Assembly (NCBI RefSeq): GCF_000972845.2
Contig: NC_040033.1
Span: 2,284,344-2,348,343 of the forward strand
DNA from: Larimichthys crocea
Lineage: Eukaryota > Chordata > Actinopteri > Sciaenidae
Length of the DNA: 64,000 bases
Direction: 5' to 3'
Shown here: piece after piece, positions 1-13,172 of the stretch
Layout of the letters: each line of letters begins with the position of its first letter
How positions within the stretch are numbered: position 1 is the stretch's first letter
The notes under the pieces: generated by a model
The model's input: the letters and a program-made list of their open reading frames with translations, nothing else
What the model was told of the DNA's origin: nothing
Databases searched by the model: none
Position numbers and translations under genes: made by a program

Positions 1-485
1 TACTTCTACTACTTCTCCTAGTACTTCTTCTAATACTTCTACTACTAATTCAACTACTTCTACTATATCTACAACTGCTGCCACTACTTCTACTACTTCT
101 CATAATACTTCTACTAATTCAATTACTACTGCTACGACTCCTGCTACAACCACTTTTTCTTCTAATACTTCTCCTAGTACTACTAATTCAGTTACTACTT
201 CTACTAGTACTACTGCTTTTACTTCAACTACTACTTCTCGTTCTATTACTACTACTTCTATTAATTCAATTACTATTACTACTACTGATACTACTTTTAC
301 TACCACTACCACCACCACCACTACTACTACTATTTTTTCTTCTACTACGTCTACTATGTCTTCTACTTCTACTCCTAGTACTTTTACTAATACCTCTACT
401 ACTAATTCAATTACTGCTACTACTTCTAAGGTAACTGCTACTCCTACTGCTTCTACGTCTACTACTACTACTACTACAACAACAC
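1..485. repeat. Degenerate (ACT/TTC)-type trinucleotide tract
   Basis: Nearly every position fits an imperfect array of TAC, ACT and TTC triplets, with a purer ACC/ACT run near 300-330. The long minus-strand open frame here encodes almost only V, E, L, I and A, which is what a triplet repeat gives; I do not treat it as a gene. The array begins at or before the window edge. Confidence 0.9.
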
Positions 486-3400
486 ATGAAAGTGAAGGAT
501 CACTCAGGATCATCTGACGTTGTCACATTAACCTGTAAGAATTTATTCACTGTTATCATTTAACAATAAATGAATGACAATGATAATTAGTTGCACCGTC
601 GTTCGTCCCGTTCTAAAACATTCAATGCTTCAATCCAAAGAGTTTCCAGGAACATGGAGCTCTCATGGAGTTATTCTAAAAACATTGAGTCCATGACCTG
701 CTGCTTACCTGTTTGAACTCAAAGAAAAGTACAGCAGCCTAGTGAAGGCGAGTCATATTGTTTATCTTCAAACCATTACAGCGCCATCCAGGCACTAAGG
801 CAATTAATTACTGAATTATACCATGCTGGTGCACGATGAATGCAATAGGCCCTCGGGGCTTTTTTCTCATTACCAGGTACACACTGTCCTACACAGACGA
901 AGCAGGGAGAGGCTTTTAATAACATTTAGTATTCAGATTAAACTGTTGTTTGCAGCCCAAGCTCCGACTTCCAGGGTTTGGGCTCCAAAGTAGGATCAAT
1001 TTACAATCCAATTAATTCAAATTGTGTGGAAACATGCTCACAAGGAGGAAAACAATCATCCATCCCATTAAGACGAAGACAAACAGGGGTCTGGAGCAGG
1101 AAAGAGGTGGACACCTTTGACGATTAACTACTCCATAAATACGCCAATAAAGGAGGTCGGTTACAGGAATAAGACCCTCTACCTAATGCTGCGTTTCCAC
1201 TGTCAAATGGTGGATTTATTCCAGCTCACCAAACATTTTATTCTCATTTTAATAAATGAAAAAAACTCCATACAGTTCATGCATTTAGATGGAGCTCGGC
1301 AGAAGTGATCAATATGTAATGCGTCTACCTTACATCGGCCTTCGGTCCTCTATTGAGGGAAAAAAAGACACTTCACATCGAAGTATTTCTTCATTGTTAA
1401 TGTTACATCCACAGAGTACAAGCTGGCTCAAGGGGAGACATTTTAGATATTAATAACAAAAAGGAATGAATAGAAACAGTGTTATGAGTCGGATGGTCAC
1501 CAGTGGATTCTCTCTCTATATAAATCAGACGTTGGCTGCCAACTGAAGAACGCAGTGCCAGCTTGTATACCTGAAGGTGATTTCGTGCCCGCAGTTTAAC
1601 GAGGAAAACATAAAAAAAATAATAGTCGCACATAAACTAAGAAGTGGGCAATGAGGTGTGATAAACATGTCCTGTGCCACATTAATCTGAATAGTTTGAC
1701 CTGAAATGTGTCTTACAATGATCAATGATTTGTTTTTTTATTTGATCGTAATTGACTATCTTTATAAAATTCATGACTTTTTACAGACTGGTCCATGTTT
1801 AGTTTTAAAAAAGAGACTTTTGCTACCATCTTAAGTGGCCGTAATACGTTACCGGTAACGTAAACGATGTAAACGTTTAATCCAACAATGCAGATTGTTT
1901 AGTTGTCATGTGACCAAAGATCCCATTGAGCTCCATTCACAGGCTGTTAGATGTGGTCGAAAGCTCTGGAAAAGGTGATAATAAGTGTTTTGTTTTGTTA
2001 ACTATTTCCAACGTACGACTACATTTTTCCTAAATATAGAACATATCAGTCGATATTGGCGATCATACAAGTAACAAATGGAAAATCGGCTACTTAAAGA
2101 TGATCTACTCAACACAAGTTAAATCACAGCTTCACTACCGTGTAGAGTGGTTGAATTTAAATGTAATATACTAGAAAAAGATAATTTTTAAATGTTTTTG
2201 TCATTCCAACCATAAATAGACAAACAAGTTGATATAATAAAAAAAAATGTGTAAATATAAAAGCTTTACAACCCCTTGAGTTGTTAAATTAAAAACACAA
2301 ATGATGCTCACCTGCAGATTTATACAATATAAAACATTTCAAATAGATAAAAGACAGAAATAGAGACCATTTGTTGTCACTTTGACTGGTTAAATTTGAT
2401 ATAGACGTCTTTAAATTCATAATGTTCAACTGTTTCAGTCAAATAAACGATTATCTGCAGGTTTAATTCAGAAAACAAAGCTATTAAACATTTCTTGCTA
2501 TCACTGTTTCTCAGCTGTACTCCATCTATGTGTGGGGTCAATTCCCGCTACGCCACATGTGACCATCAACCTCCCCACCGGCAAGGTGCTGGGCGAAGTC
2601 TCGCCACCAGCTGCCATGGAAATCCACCGACACCGAGACGCCTAATGTGGCAGACGGAGGACGGAGGGGGGATAAAAAGCTGGCTGGCTGTCCCAGTTTG
2701 TCATTTCTGTTTGTGTGCTGATTCAGACTTGGAAAAAAAAAAATAGGAAAATAGGTAAAGCAAAAAAGAAAAAAAGAAAAGGGAGGTTGGAGCCATTGAA
2801 GCGCTTCCCCTTGGCAGTAAAGACACATTAGAGGCCCAGTGGAGGATTTGTGATGGATGAAGTAAATGGGATGCTGCCGCAGACTCCCTGACGACCACGA
2901 TATTTTTTTTTGCTTTGCTATCTTCAGAGGAGCATGTGTGAGATATTCCCTTTTACAGTATTATATATATAAATATAAACATTTATGTGGGACAGACTAG
3001 TCTATCAGTATCGACACACGTGACATCTAATTTCAACTGCCAGTCTCCGAAAACTGTATCCTTTCTGGATGGAAATGAAAATTATTCATTCAGCACCCTC
3101 CGTCGCAGCCACCCGTGACTTGTTTTACGTCCAACAATGATCCGTGTGAACGGCTGCCAAGCAAATAAATTTGGCTACCAGGCCGGGCTTGTTGGCATCG
3201 CTGAACAGAGCGAGCGACGGTAAATCCAAAAAGCACTACGTCTTTATTATGATGTGAATTGAACGGGACGACGTGAACGGAGTACCCTGTTTTTTTCATC
3301 TTGGCATTGAAACTATCACCTGTCACGAAAGTTAGTCAATCACACACGAGGGGGTTAAAATAGATCAAAACATCCAACAAGACTGTAAACTGTGAAGGAT

Positions 3401-4156
3401 TTAACTGCTCCATGTGATAAATATAGTCATTAAATTAAGTTTTTAATCCACAAATCATTTGTAGACAGCTAGTTTGGCTCCATTAAATCACAAATAACAA
3501 ACATCCATCCGCAATTTTCATCAAACTCCGAACAGCGAGCCAGCAAAAGCTAGACATGACGGTCGAACAGAAGCGTTGCGTTAACGTGTACGTCATTTTT
3601 CCTCAAAAGCCTCTTAATCATTTCCAGACTAATACTTTGGGAATAAATAATTTCCAGATATATACAGACTAACTGCCTCTGTTATTGGCTGACCTGAATG
3701 CTAACGCAATGCTAACGCGATAACGTTGTATCAATATGCCTCCAGTGAGGATCGCGGTTAAAGGATAATTTCATTCTTGGTTTAATGTTATTTAGGTTTT
3801 AATTTTGTTTTTAATTCATTTAGACATCAAGGTAATTATGAGAAGACAGCAACATCGCAACAAACAAGCCTGAAAAAAGCTAACGCTTTAGCCATGCTAA
3901 CGGCATTATTTTGAGGCAAAACTGAAAATTAGCACCTTGCTAAACTAACTAATGTAAAGATTTGTTTTGCGTGAGTGTATTTATTAAATTATTGCCAAAA
4001 CTATGAATCTGAGATCCAACATGTGACAAATAATTCATTAATATTACTTAAAATATTAGTGAAGCCTAGTTTTGTTGTTTTTATATGCTAACATTTGGCA
4101 TATCATGATAATATGCTATGTACTATAATAGCATGAAGCTAACATGGTAATATTTG
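486..4156. other. Intergenic, no gene seen
   Basis: AT-rich sequence with short open frames only. No frame has splice-flanked, protein-like composition. Several GCTAAC words cluster around 3700-4150, but no ordered array is present. Confidence 0.6.
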
Positions 4157-4164
4157 GTTTACGG

Positions 4165-4478
4165 CAGGGATTCTCAACTGGTGGGTCGCGACCCAAAAGT
4201 GGGTCGCGGACCGTTCTCAGTGGGCCTTTGCCTGGGAAAAAAATGTTAAGAACAAAATCCTGTGCTTTTATTTTGAAGTGGATTTTTTATGTGCCGTCTA
4301 TTCACAATTGCCACAGTAGGTGGCGATAAAGCCTTGTAATGTTAATAGACACCCACCAAACTGCACCATCTTTTCATTAAATAAATTTGAGAAGTTGAAA
4401 ATTTTCCTCAATTTGGGTCACGGCTTGTCCTTTAGGGGTGATGGTGGGTCCCGAAGCCAGACCAGTTGAGAACCACTG
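4165..4478. mobile_element. Non-autonomous hAT-type MITE, 314 bp, with target duplications
   Basis: The left end reads CAGGGATTCTCAACTGGT and the reverse complement of the right end reads CAGTGGTTCTCAACTGGT, a terminal inverted repeat matching at 16 of 18 positions. The element is flanked by identical 8 bp duplications, GTTTACGG at 4157-4164 and 4479-4486. An 8 bp duplication together with CAGNG termini and the TTCTCAA word is typical of hAT/Charlie-like elements. There is no transposase frame, so it would depend on a helper element. The perfect duplication suggests a fairly young insertion. Confidence 0.88.
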
Positions 4479-4486
4479 GTTTACGG

Positions 4487-7400
4487 CATTGCTTCTTTGT
4501 CTTGTTTTACCTGTGTGAGTCGTATCAGGTGTGGTTAAGGCACCGACACCAGATCAACTGAACTGAGCAGGTAGCAATAGATGTCTATAAACGACAAACT
4601 GATTTAAATCCACCTTGTCATGACCTGTAGTGGATGTTTTTACCAGAGTCTGTAAGGCTACATAAAAATTCAGGGGCTCACTACAGTCATGAAAGCTAAC
4701 CCAACCATAGCTGACATTTAGCTCCAAAGTGTTGGACAAACTCCGTGCTGCCCCTCTAAAATCTGATAAACTCCCCTGCTGCTCATCTGCCTTTGAGCCT
4801 CATGCCGTCTTTCCTTTTATCTGCCCTTCTTTCCTTGATCACTCGTCTCTTTCTTTCTCTCTCTCCTTTATCTCCTCTCTGGAGCTCATTGCCAAGTCTC
4901 CATCAAACTCCCCCAGACCCTTTAGGGGTTGTGTCCTTGTGCAACAACAATCTCAATCACGACGGGCATGTGTTGTGACTCCTCTACCCTACAGACACAA
5001 CACGGCGTGCAGCATTTTCCCCCCGAAAACTGTCCCAAAACAAGCTCCGCCAGGTTGAAAAAGGGGGAGGTCACCCTGGAAAGAAAAAAAATACATTTTA
5101 ACAAAGACCTCCTGGGATAACAACCATATTAACAACTCTCCTCCTGGGCCACCAGCCTGCCAGAACCAGACAGAAAAAGCATGGAAATATAAAAAAAAAA
5201 TACAACCTTGTGTACCCAATCTGACTGCAGCTCAACCAAACCGCCACCGCAAGCCAATTTTATTCTACAAACTAGCTTTCAAATTCAATCCACAAGTCAA
5301 ATCTAAAAGTAAAATTAGACGCCCATGGCTAGGAGGTGTGTACAGAGGCTTACATGGTCCGGAGGATGGAAACAAATGGAAATAATAGCAGCGGTGGATT
5401 TATCTCCTCGTCGCCTCTGTATAATCATTAAGTCGCCATATGCTGCTCTTATTCTCGTGACGCTTTCATGAAGAGCGGCTGTCACAGATTGTGTCATGTC
5501 CTTGTAATAAATAACAAAGGTGTGCGCGAGCTGGCGAGGCAGACAGTCGCAGATGTTGGAATAAAAAAGAAAAAGTGGGTCAGGTGTCTAAGCTGACGCT
5601 AACCGCACGGCTACACGATCAGCGAGCAGGCCTAATCAGAAAGCAGGCAGTCAGAAGAATGGGTGGTAATAATTTGTAATGGTTTCATCTGTATGCAAAA
5701 CCAGCCACGTGACAGCTGCCGGCTCCCACCTGAGCGTGATATTGGAAGAAGCTCATCATTCAAGGTCAAGAGGTCAGGTGGAGAGTTGTCTCCCACGTTG
5801 TAAACGGCTCCCATATCTCTGTCAATACCTCACATAGGGAGGGTTATGTACCGTGGACCTTCACAGCTCAGTGGTGTTGCACAAGCTCATCCATCACCTT
5901 TCATATCTGCCTCAGATGGGTCCATTGGCATCTGATCAAAAGTGACACATAAACCTCAACGAAACGTTGGATCACGGCGCCAAATCTCGTTTTTTTTACT
6001 TTTTACGACGCGCCGCTTTCTTTCCCCCGCTGTAAATCGTCCATAAACAATCCAACTCGTCAATCATACCCGGATCATTTGACCAATCACAGCGGCACGC
6101 CCCCTCGTCAAATTAAATCTCCACACCGACGGATAATGGCGACAATTATCAACGCTTAAAGTTAAAGAGTCTGCTCTGGTCTTTTGCTCGCTCGTAAAAC
6201 CCAATTACATGCGAGGTTTACGAACAAAAACAACATTTATTAACGCCTCTTTAAGGGTTATAATGCACATCTGCAGCTTCATGATCTGTATTTTAACCAT
6301 AAAGACCCGCATGTTTCATAAATATTGCAGTAAACTGTCCGTGGATGTCCCAGTACGGGAGTACGGAGACGTAAAAACACATGAAACCAGTGCAGCTGAT
6401 AAGCCTGCACACTGGTTAATAAATACAACGGGTCAGGTTTTATAACACGGATGTATTTGTTTGAGACTTTGCACTTTTTACACATACTGAGGCGATTTGA
6501 ATCATTGTAAATTATTTATAAGCAATTAGTCTGCATTAACCCAAATTAAAATGTACAGGATTAAACTTTAAACTGGGGTGCAGCAGGAGAATAAACTAAT
6601 TTTTAACATTATGATTACATATGTTGTTAAGCCACATATTTACATATATGAAACGCATAAAGCAGGATTATATGTGCGTGTAATTTGGTGACAAACCAAA
6701 TTAAGCTTCTTCTCGTCTCTATTTTGCAGCATAAATTGCGAGCCAGACTCAAATTTAGAAGCTGGTTACATGAGATAAACAAACAACAGGTTAGTCCATG
6801 GACAGTCTCAGTTTTAGAGACATTTCAGGCTGACTGTGGATCAGTTTGACTGGTTTGAACGTCTGGACGCAGCGTGACGTCAAGCTGTGTTTTTCCAAAA
6901 ATTGGAAAGACTCAACTTGTTTTTTAGCAGCTAATACAGACCAGCCTCATTTAAAAGAATGGAAAACGTGTTTGGACTTTTCTTCACTGCACCAAATCTG
7001 ATTGAAATGAATGAGAGTTGTGTTTATTAAGCAGTACAGCTTGAACACAACTTTGTTATACTCAAGAAATTACAGTAGTTTTGATCAAATGAACATTTAT
7101 TGTGTCCATATCTGTCCGGCTGATTGGCTGCTATCAAAATATTTTGCTCAAAGGGAAACAAAAAGTGTTTTTTTGGGGCAAATATTTTAAAAACTCGAGG
7201 TCCACTTTGAGTTTTCTACGTGGATCCGTCTCCACTTTGACAACAACAAACGTTAAACTCGTTCTGTTTTTCTCCACGCATCAGCCCTTTGAGATCCCGG
7301 AGGTAAACCAAAGTCATTGTCAGCGAGGTCAATAGAAAAACCAGAGTACTGAGGTGTGATAGCACCATGCAGGTTTTGTCCTCGGGAAGAGGGGGGACGT

Positions 7401-7840
7401 ATGACCCAATGACGCATGTCTGACACTAGACTGTAGGTGACTCAGAGAGACCTTCATCCTGCAAAGCTGGAACACGCTTCATGCAAGTCTGCACAAAACA
7501 TCCACACCTACCGAGGTACTTATTTACTACGGTGGATTCTTGCCACTATCTGTATTATCTGTGTGGAGATAAGGAACGCTCTGAGCGCTACAGCAATAAA
7601 AAAACAGACTCGCCAGTCTGAACACATCCAAAATATTAAAGAAGAATATTTACAGATGAGGATCTGTTTTGTGTTATTTCCTCGTGCAGCTGTGTTTTGA
7701 AAAAAACAGGATAGCGACTGCACAGCACACGATGTGATCACACGCAGCTGGTCCATAGTGATTTCTCGTAATTACACATCCAATATTTGCCGTTTGTTCA
7801 AATGCACCGAAGGAAATAAGTGAAGAAGAGATGAAGCCTT
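4487..7840. other. Intergenic, no gene seen
   Basis: No supported gene. The stretch at 5380-5560 is non-repetitive, balanced in composition and looks like possible conserved noncoding DNA, but nothing in the sequence proves it. Confidence 0.5.
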
Positions 7841-7841
7841 T

Positions 7842-8340
7842 TTAACGGCAGCTGCTCCGCCTCAATTCTCTGTGATTTACAGAGTTTCCTAATGGACAGT
7901 GAGGTCAACTGCTGCCCAGCTGTAGCTGCTGTTAGATAATGGTAGCTCTGTTTATTAGCACGGCTCCCTGGACTGTGAGCTCAAAGCACCGGGGGAGTGT
8001 TAGTGTTTGTACCACAGGCGTTTTGGGAAGAAGAAGTGGGGAAGTTTTTAAGGAATGCTGACTGGGAGCAGAGTTAGTGTCGTGCTAGAACAGGAGCTGG
8101 GCAATTTGGCAGTGTAACAGGGCTCAGCAGACTCTATGGACATAAAGGCGGAGGTGAAAAAACTGAAGAGGATGTTGACAGAGAAAGCTATGAATAGAAA
8201 ATCAAAAAGAAGCCGCCAAGGTAAATCTGGGACTGACTTTTAGTGGTTGGTGAGAACTTGGTGAAATAAAAGGCTGAAAGACAGACGCCGAGCTGGGCTG
8301 ACTGCTGCTGGACTAGTCAGTGATATTAGCTGGCTGCAAT
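7842..8340 (+). repeat. Dispersed repeat family B, copy 1 (plus, unexpanded)
   Basis: This copy shows both halves of family B in about 500 bp. The left part has a word ending ACAGAGTTTCCTAATGG near 7880 and a short GTAGCTGCTGTTAGAT stretch. The right part carries GGGGGAGTGTTAGTGTTTGT, AACAGGAGCTGGG and GTAAATCTGGGACTGAC. The same words in the same order recur at 16.6, 19.5, 22.5 (minus), 26.7 (minus), 29.9, 36.9 (minus) and 38.0 kb (minus). I see no coding capacity and cannot place the ends, so the class is unknown; a non-autonomous DNA transposon is one possibility. Confidence 0.75.
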
Positions 8341-11300
8341 GTCTTGTTGTTGTTTGGCTTTTCACTAGTTTTTGATCATAAGTAACGTAATCAGAACAAA
8401 TACACGTGTACAGCTGTCCATATTTACCACAGTGGGATTACAAACTGGGGACAACAAATCACAAAAACACCAATTTCTCTTGAATGTTACCTGAACAGTA
8501 CAATAGATATTGTTAGTTGCCGCTGTTCTCGGTTTCATGATTGTAAAATGAACATATTTTGGTTTTGGATGGTTTGCAACAAAAAACAAAACAAATTTTG
8601 TGGCCACAATTACGAAATAATAATCCATAGAAGAATTAATACCAAAAATGAGTTGCCCTGTTGATGATTTTGGTTAGTTATTGGCTGGTTATGTCCACGA
8701 CAAGAGACAAACCTACCTCCAACAGATTCAGCTTCATGTACGTTGCACATAAATGAACGTACGTGAAGGTAAACTGCAATGTCCACAGATATCATCCAGC
8801 CTACATTCAGTCAGTGTCACGTACACAGTGAAACCCGCTCTTCCTCCTCTCGGCAGATCCGAGTTTTCTTCTTCTTTTCATCAACTTAATGGATTGTGAA
8901 AGCAAGGTAAATGATTTTCCTCTGACAACAGAGGATGCATTAGCCTTCACCATTCGTCACTGTTTACAATCCATCCTGTGAAGGGAAATAACGGCATCTA
9001 TCATTGGAGGAGACACCCGCAAAACAACGGGAACACCGGGGGGACGATGATTGATTCAAATTGGATCTTTTTCAGGAGGAAGAAGTGAGCGCAGAGAGAG
9101 ACGCCACAGGTTTGCGGCTTTTTCCCCTGAAAACTGTCGTCGAGGATAGATGGACGAGTCAACGGGTGTATCAATACGCCTGTATGTATGTAAAGCAGCC
9201 TTATTTTAGATAGAGCAGTGAAACAAATCGAGTGTCGGGCAGCAGGAAAGAGGAACACGGCGGTATTGGCATACAAGCCTTGATATCAGGAAGCTAAAAA
9301 CACAATAAGTGATTTAAATAACACATCTACTGATGTGCGCAATTCTCGGAGAGAGCCTCAATTTGTGGGATAACCTTGGAGGTCCTAACGTTGCGAGTTA
9401 CTTCTGTCATCTTCCCTCAATTGCCACTTTAAACCTCATCCTCTCCTCATCTCTTCTCTCCCGTTTCCTTTATGGCAAATTAAATTTAGCGAGCAATGAG
9501 AGCCTCTTATTTCCACGCCACCCTCTCCCTCAAGCTGAGGAGAAACCTCCACCACCCTCCAACCCGCAACTGGCAGATACGGAGACCTTACCTCATTACA
9601 GAAGGTCAACGCTGGCACCCCATCAATTGTCAGGAAGCTCTCAAAAAGAGCTTGAAATTGATTCATCGCTGACGGCTCTCTCAGAGGAGCTTGTGTGACA
9701 AACATTACAAGTAGAAAAGGCATAGATGCAATGTGAGGAGGAGGAAGCATGAGCTGAAGTATGCATCAATATTTGGGGTGTCACAATACGTCAAATCCTC
9801 AATTTGATCTGACTTTGAAAACAAACTTTTGCAGCACTGACGGCTGTGCTATTGTTAGACTATCGAGTTTGTATTTAGATCAACAGTTGGTTGGTTTTAT
9901 TCCCTGGAAACGTACACACTTTCAAATTATTCATTAAAAAGATAAGCTACGGCATCGCACCTATTCTCCAATGCAACTTTAAACCCCACCAGGAGTGTTT
10001 CAGAAATATTCTGCCCTCCAGACTTTGTTAATTTGGTCAGATTTGGTAATTGTTCATGGTTTATGTTCTTCTACCGTGAGTAAATAGACCATGTAGCTTC
10101 CCTACATGGCAGAGAGAAACCTCCCCCTCTCCATCTTTGACTTAACTGGTAAACTGAACTGTCGACATCAAATTAAAATATAATATTTATTATTTTTTGA
10201 GTAGTTGAGTACCAAAGGAAAACAAGTAACCCAAACAAATATTTGATATTTGTTGTGTGCAAAGGACGATAAAAATCAGAATCTAGATCACCTTACTTCA
10301 ATAAAATAACATTTAATTTAAATTGTTTTGTTAGAAATGTAACAAATAATGTAAATAAATGAGAAAAATGTATCAGCACTGGTCTCATTTCCAAAATACC
10401 ATCAGATATTTGGTCAAAATTGGAAGTTCATTGTAAAATGATGAACAACTGTTTGTGCAGACATCAACAAACAGGTTTATCGTGTTACATGGCGTCCCTC
10501 AGAGACCTCACACTGTATTCTCTGCTGATACCGCCTGTTTAAGAGGTGTAAAAGTGTGGATGAGAGCCAAAAGTCTCATATGTGCTGTACAGAAGTAAAC
10601 AAACTCTATTTTTGTGTTTGTCGTGTCAGTCTGAGCGAGTGTTTCCTGTCGCTTCCTGTTTTGTTTTGCTCAGACCTGGCCACTTCCTCCTTTGAAGCCT
10701 TTATCTCTGCACAGAAAGATTGTGAAATTAAACCTGCAAATGAACACAGCAAGAAGTCCACGTTATGTGTCCTGAGATCAAACCAGCAGAGAAGAAATGT
10801 TCACATTAAAAGCAGGAGAACAGGTAGCTACATTTATTATTAGAAATCATGCACCATGTCGTGCATCTAAAAACAACCAAGACGACGTCAAAAACTTGAG
10901 AAATCCCAGAGCTAACCTGCTGCAACAATATGAAGAAAGACTGAACTCTATGAATCAATACAGCAAAACTCCTGACACAAATTACCCAAGATCCCGTGAA
11001 AGGCCGTTTTCTCCCAACAGATGGGAACCAATTAGCCACCTGACTCCCAGAAAACACTTGGGCAGCCGTGTGGAGCCAAGATGCAAATGAAGCCGAGGGA
11101 AAGGTGGAAGCGGACCTGCCAACGTCTTGGGAGAGGAGAAATTAATGAAGGAGACAGAGCGGAGGTGCAGTTTTGTAAAAATGGAAAGAGAATAAAGAGA
11201 GGAAATGATGTATGGAGGGCACACGGAGCTGGACTGAAGGTCCCCCGGAGAGGTTACAGGAACGACGAACAGAGGGCAAAAATATCTGCTGATGGAGAAC

Positions 11301-12540
11301 GTCGGCCGACATCCACATCAGCTTGACGTATTCAATTTGAGGCTAACATGAAACCATTGATCTAGTTAATGAACATCTTGTCATGTTCATTAAACTGATG
11401 CACTGACTAGACCAGAAGCTGCTAGCGCCGCAGAGCATCACAACTTTCAAACCCAATTTTGAGGCTAAAAAAAAGTCTTCAGATAAAATGTCCACAGTTA
11501 TTACAACATGCAGTCTTGAGTTCTAACAGTAACATAACCTGAATAAGCTAATGGAACCAACGATACCATACGCTACTTACTCTACACATTGCATAGCTGA
11601 TTTAGGCATCTGGTAGTGACCGATATTAGTATGTAGCTCAAGTACAGAACTGTTAGCATGGCTGTGGACTCTCAGACATGTTTGACGTATGCATATGATG
11701 GGTGGCAGCCTCGGAAAAAGTCTTCTTTGCATTTGTAAAGAAAAAAAAGAAGACTAGCATTGTGAATCATCCTGCTTGAAAAAGATCTAAATTCTATTTT
11801 TGGCCATAGCGCCCAGCCTTACAATATATTCACCTCATTTTAAAGCATGAAAATCACCAGAAGTGGAGAAATAAGGTTTTCCCCAAAAAACCTCCAAGGG
11901 ACTAAGAAAAAATAAGACGTCGGTTTCAATTTGCCACAGAATAAAGCTGCAGCCTTTATGGATGCCAAATGTTGGCACCAGATTTCTAATATCTTACATC
12001 TCTCCAAAGAAAAAAGGCTGGAATAAGATGCCAAAGTTACCCTTTAAGGACAATTTCAAAGCTCTGAGAGCGTCTAAAGCTCCCTGCCTCTGTAAACTCA
12101 AAGGCAATGTTTACCTTTATTCCCTTTGACTGCTCACACAAGGTATCAGGCGGCTGTTGAATAAAGCCAAGTAAATATTGGTATGTGTAGGTGATATAAG
12201 GCGACATATCCCCCCCAGAGATTTAGCCGTTCTGGCTGCCACGGCTCTGCATGATCTGCTGTTCTTTCAAGAAACGCGTGGAAAGCAGGGCAGGGATATC
12301 CCTAGTGTTCCTTAATAATATGTGGCATTAATGTGAAATCTTACTGATTATGTTTTAAATGACAGAACACAAGAACAGGTTAATTTAATGTACACGGAAC
12401 AAAAGATAGACTTGTCTGTATTCTTGGCAAGTCAAACACCTTTTCAATCAATGGATGGGATCTCAGAGTTTCCATTTTGGGAGCCTTTTTTTTTTGCAGA
12501 TGGTAGTGTTGGTTTTGTCAAACCATGACCTTCACCACGC
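8341..12540. other. Intergenic, no gene seen
   Basis: Many short frames occur; the longest plus-strand one (9333-9698) has no recognisable domain, no plausible splice context and a competing antisense frame. The block 9340-9700 is low in repeats and could be conserved noncoding DNA. Otherwise the sequence is AT-rich and featureless to the eye. Confidence 0.5.
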
Positions 12541-12639
12541 ACTTGGGTGTTTTACAGCCAAGTGTTAAGTAGCCAGGATAAGAATTAGCACCTCCAAGAC
12601 TGAGTTTTGGGTGGGGACCAGAAGAATAAAATCGTGGAC

Positions 12640-12815
12640 GCAAGTGGCCGAAATGAGTTCCCTCCATAGGGTGTCTGGGTCTCTGAGCCTTAAGAGTTCC
12701 TTCACGTCAAAAGGAGCCAGCTGAGGTGGTTCAGGTATCTGATCACCTTCCTTTGGAGGTGTTTCGAACACATCCAACTGGTAGGAGATCCCCAGGGCAA
12801 ACCCATAACGAAATC
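12640..12815 (+). mobile_element. Degenerate non-LTR retrotransposon fragment (3' end of ORF2)
   Basis: The stretch containing AGGAGCCAGCTGAGGTGGTT followed by CTTTGGAGGTGTTTCGAACA decodes in one frame to a decayed version of the SQLRWFGHLIRMP..EVF peptide that ends the reverse transcriptase ORF of a common fish LINE group. Upstream GGGTGTCTGGGTCTCTGAGC fits the same family. Stops and frame breaks show it is dead. It abuts a Tc1-like remnant. Confidence 0.7.
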
Positions 12816-13172
12816 CCTACGTGATTATTGAACATCTAATTCCAAGACAATGAACATGTATCTGCTGCTTTGGATGTTGGATTCCCAGCCACAAGAACAT
12901 TAGTGAGGTCCAACTCGAAGTCCTGGCGTACAGTTGCGGTTCACCCCAAAGGTGTTAGGGACCTGTGCAGGCCATTCAGCTTCTTCCAAACTGAACTGGG
13001 ACAACCATTTCTTCATGGACCTGGCTTTGTCATGCCAACACGGGAAAGGGCCAAACATAAACTGTTACCACAAAGTTGTAAGCACACTATTGTTAAGAAT
13101 ATCACTCTATTAAGACTGCCCTTCATTGGAAAAGCTAGAAATACACCATGTCCATGTACTTTTGGCCATTAA
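12816..13172 (-). mobile_element. Internally deleted Tc1/mariner-like transposon remnant
   Basis: Read on the minus strand, the right end starts TAATGGCCAAAAGTACATGG, close to the terminal word TATGGCCAAAAGTATGTGG of fish Tc1-like elements. It then jumps into the C-terminal part of the transposase, including decayed versions of the CHDKARSMKKW region and of the 'LNPIEHLWDE' neighbourhood. Most of the N-terminal half and the opposite terminal repeat are missing. In-frame stops make it non-functional. Confidence 0.72.

Noticed and set aside
100..513. 137-codon minus-strand open frame
   Set aside because: It is a translated trinucleotide repeat (almost only V, E, L, I, A).
9333..9698. 121-codon plus-strand frame
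   Set aside because: No domain, no splice context, overlapped by a similar-length antisense frame.
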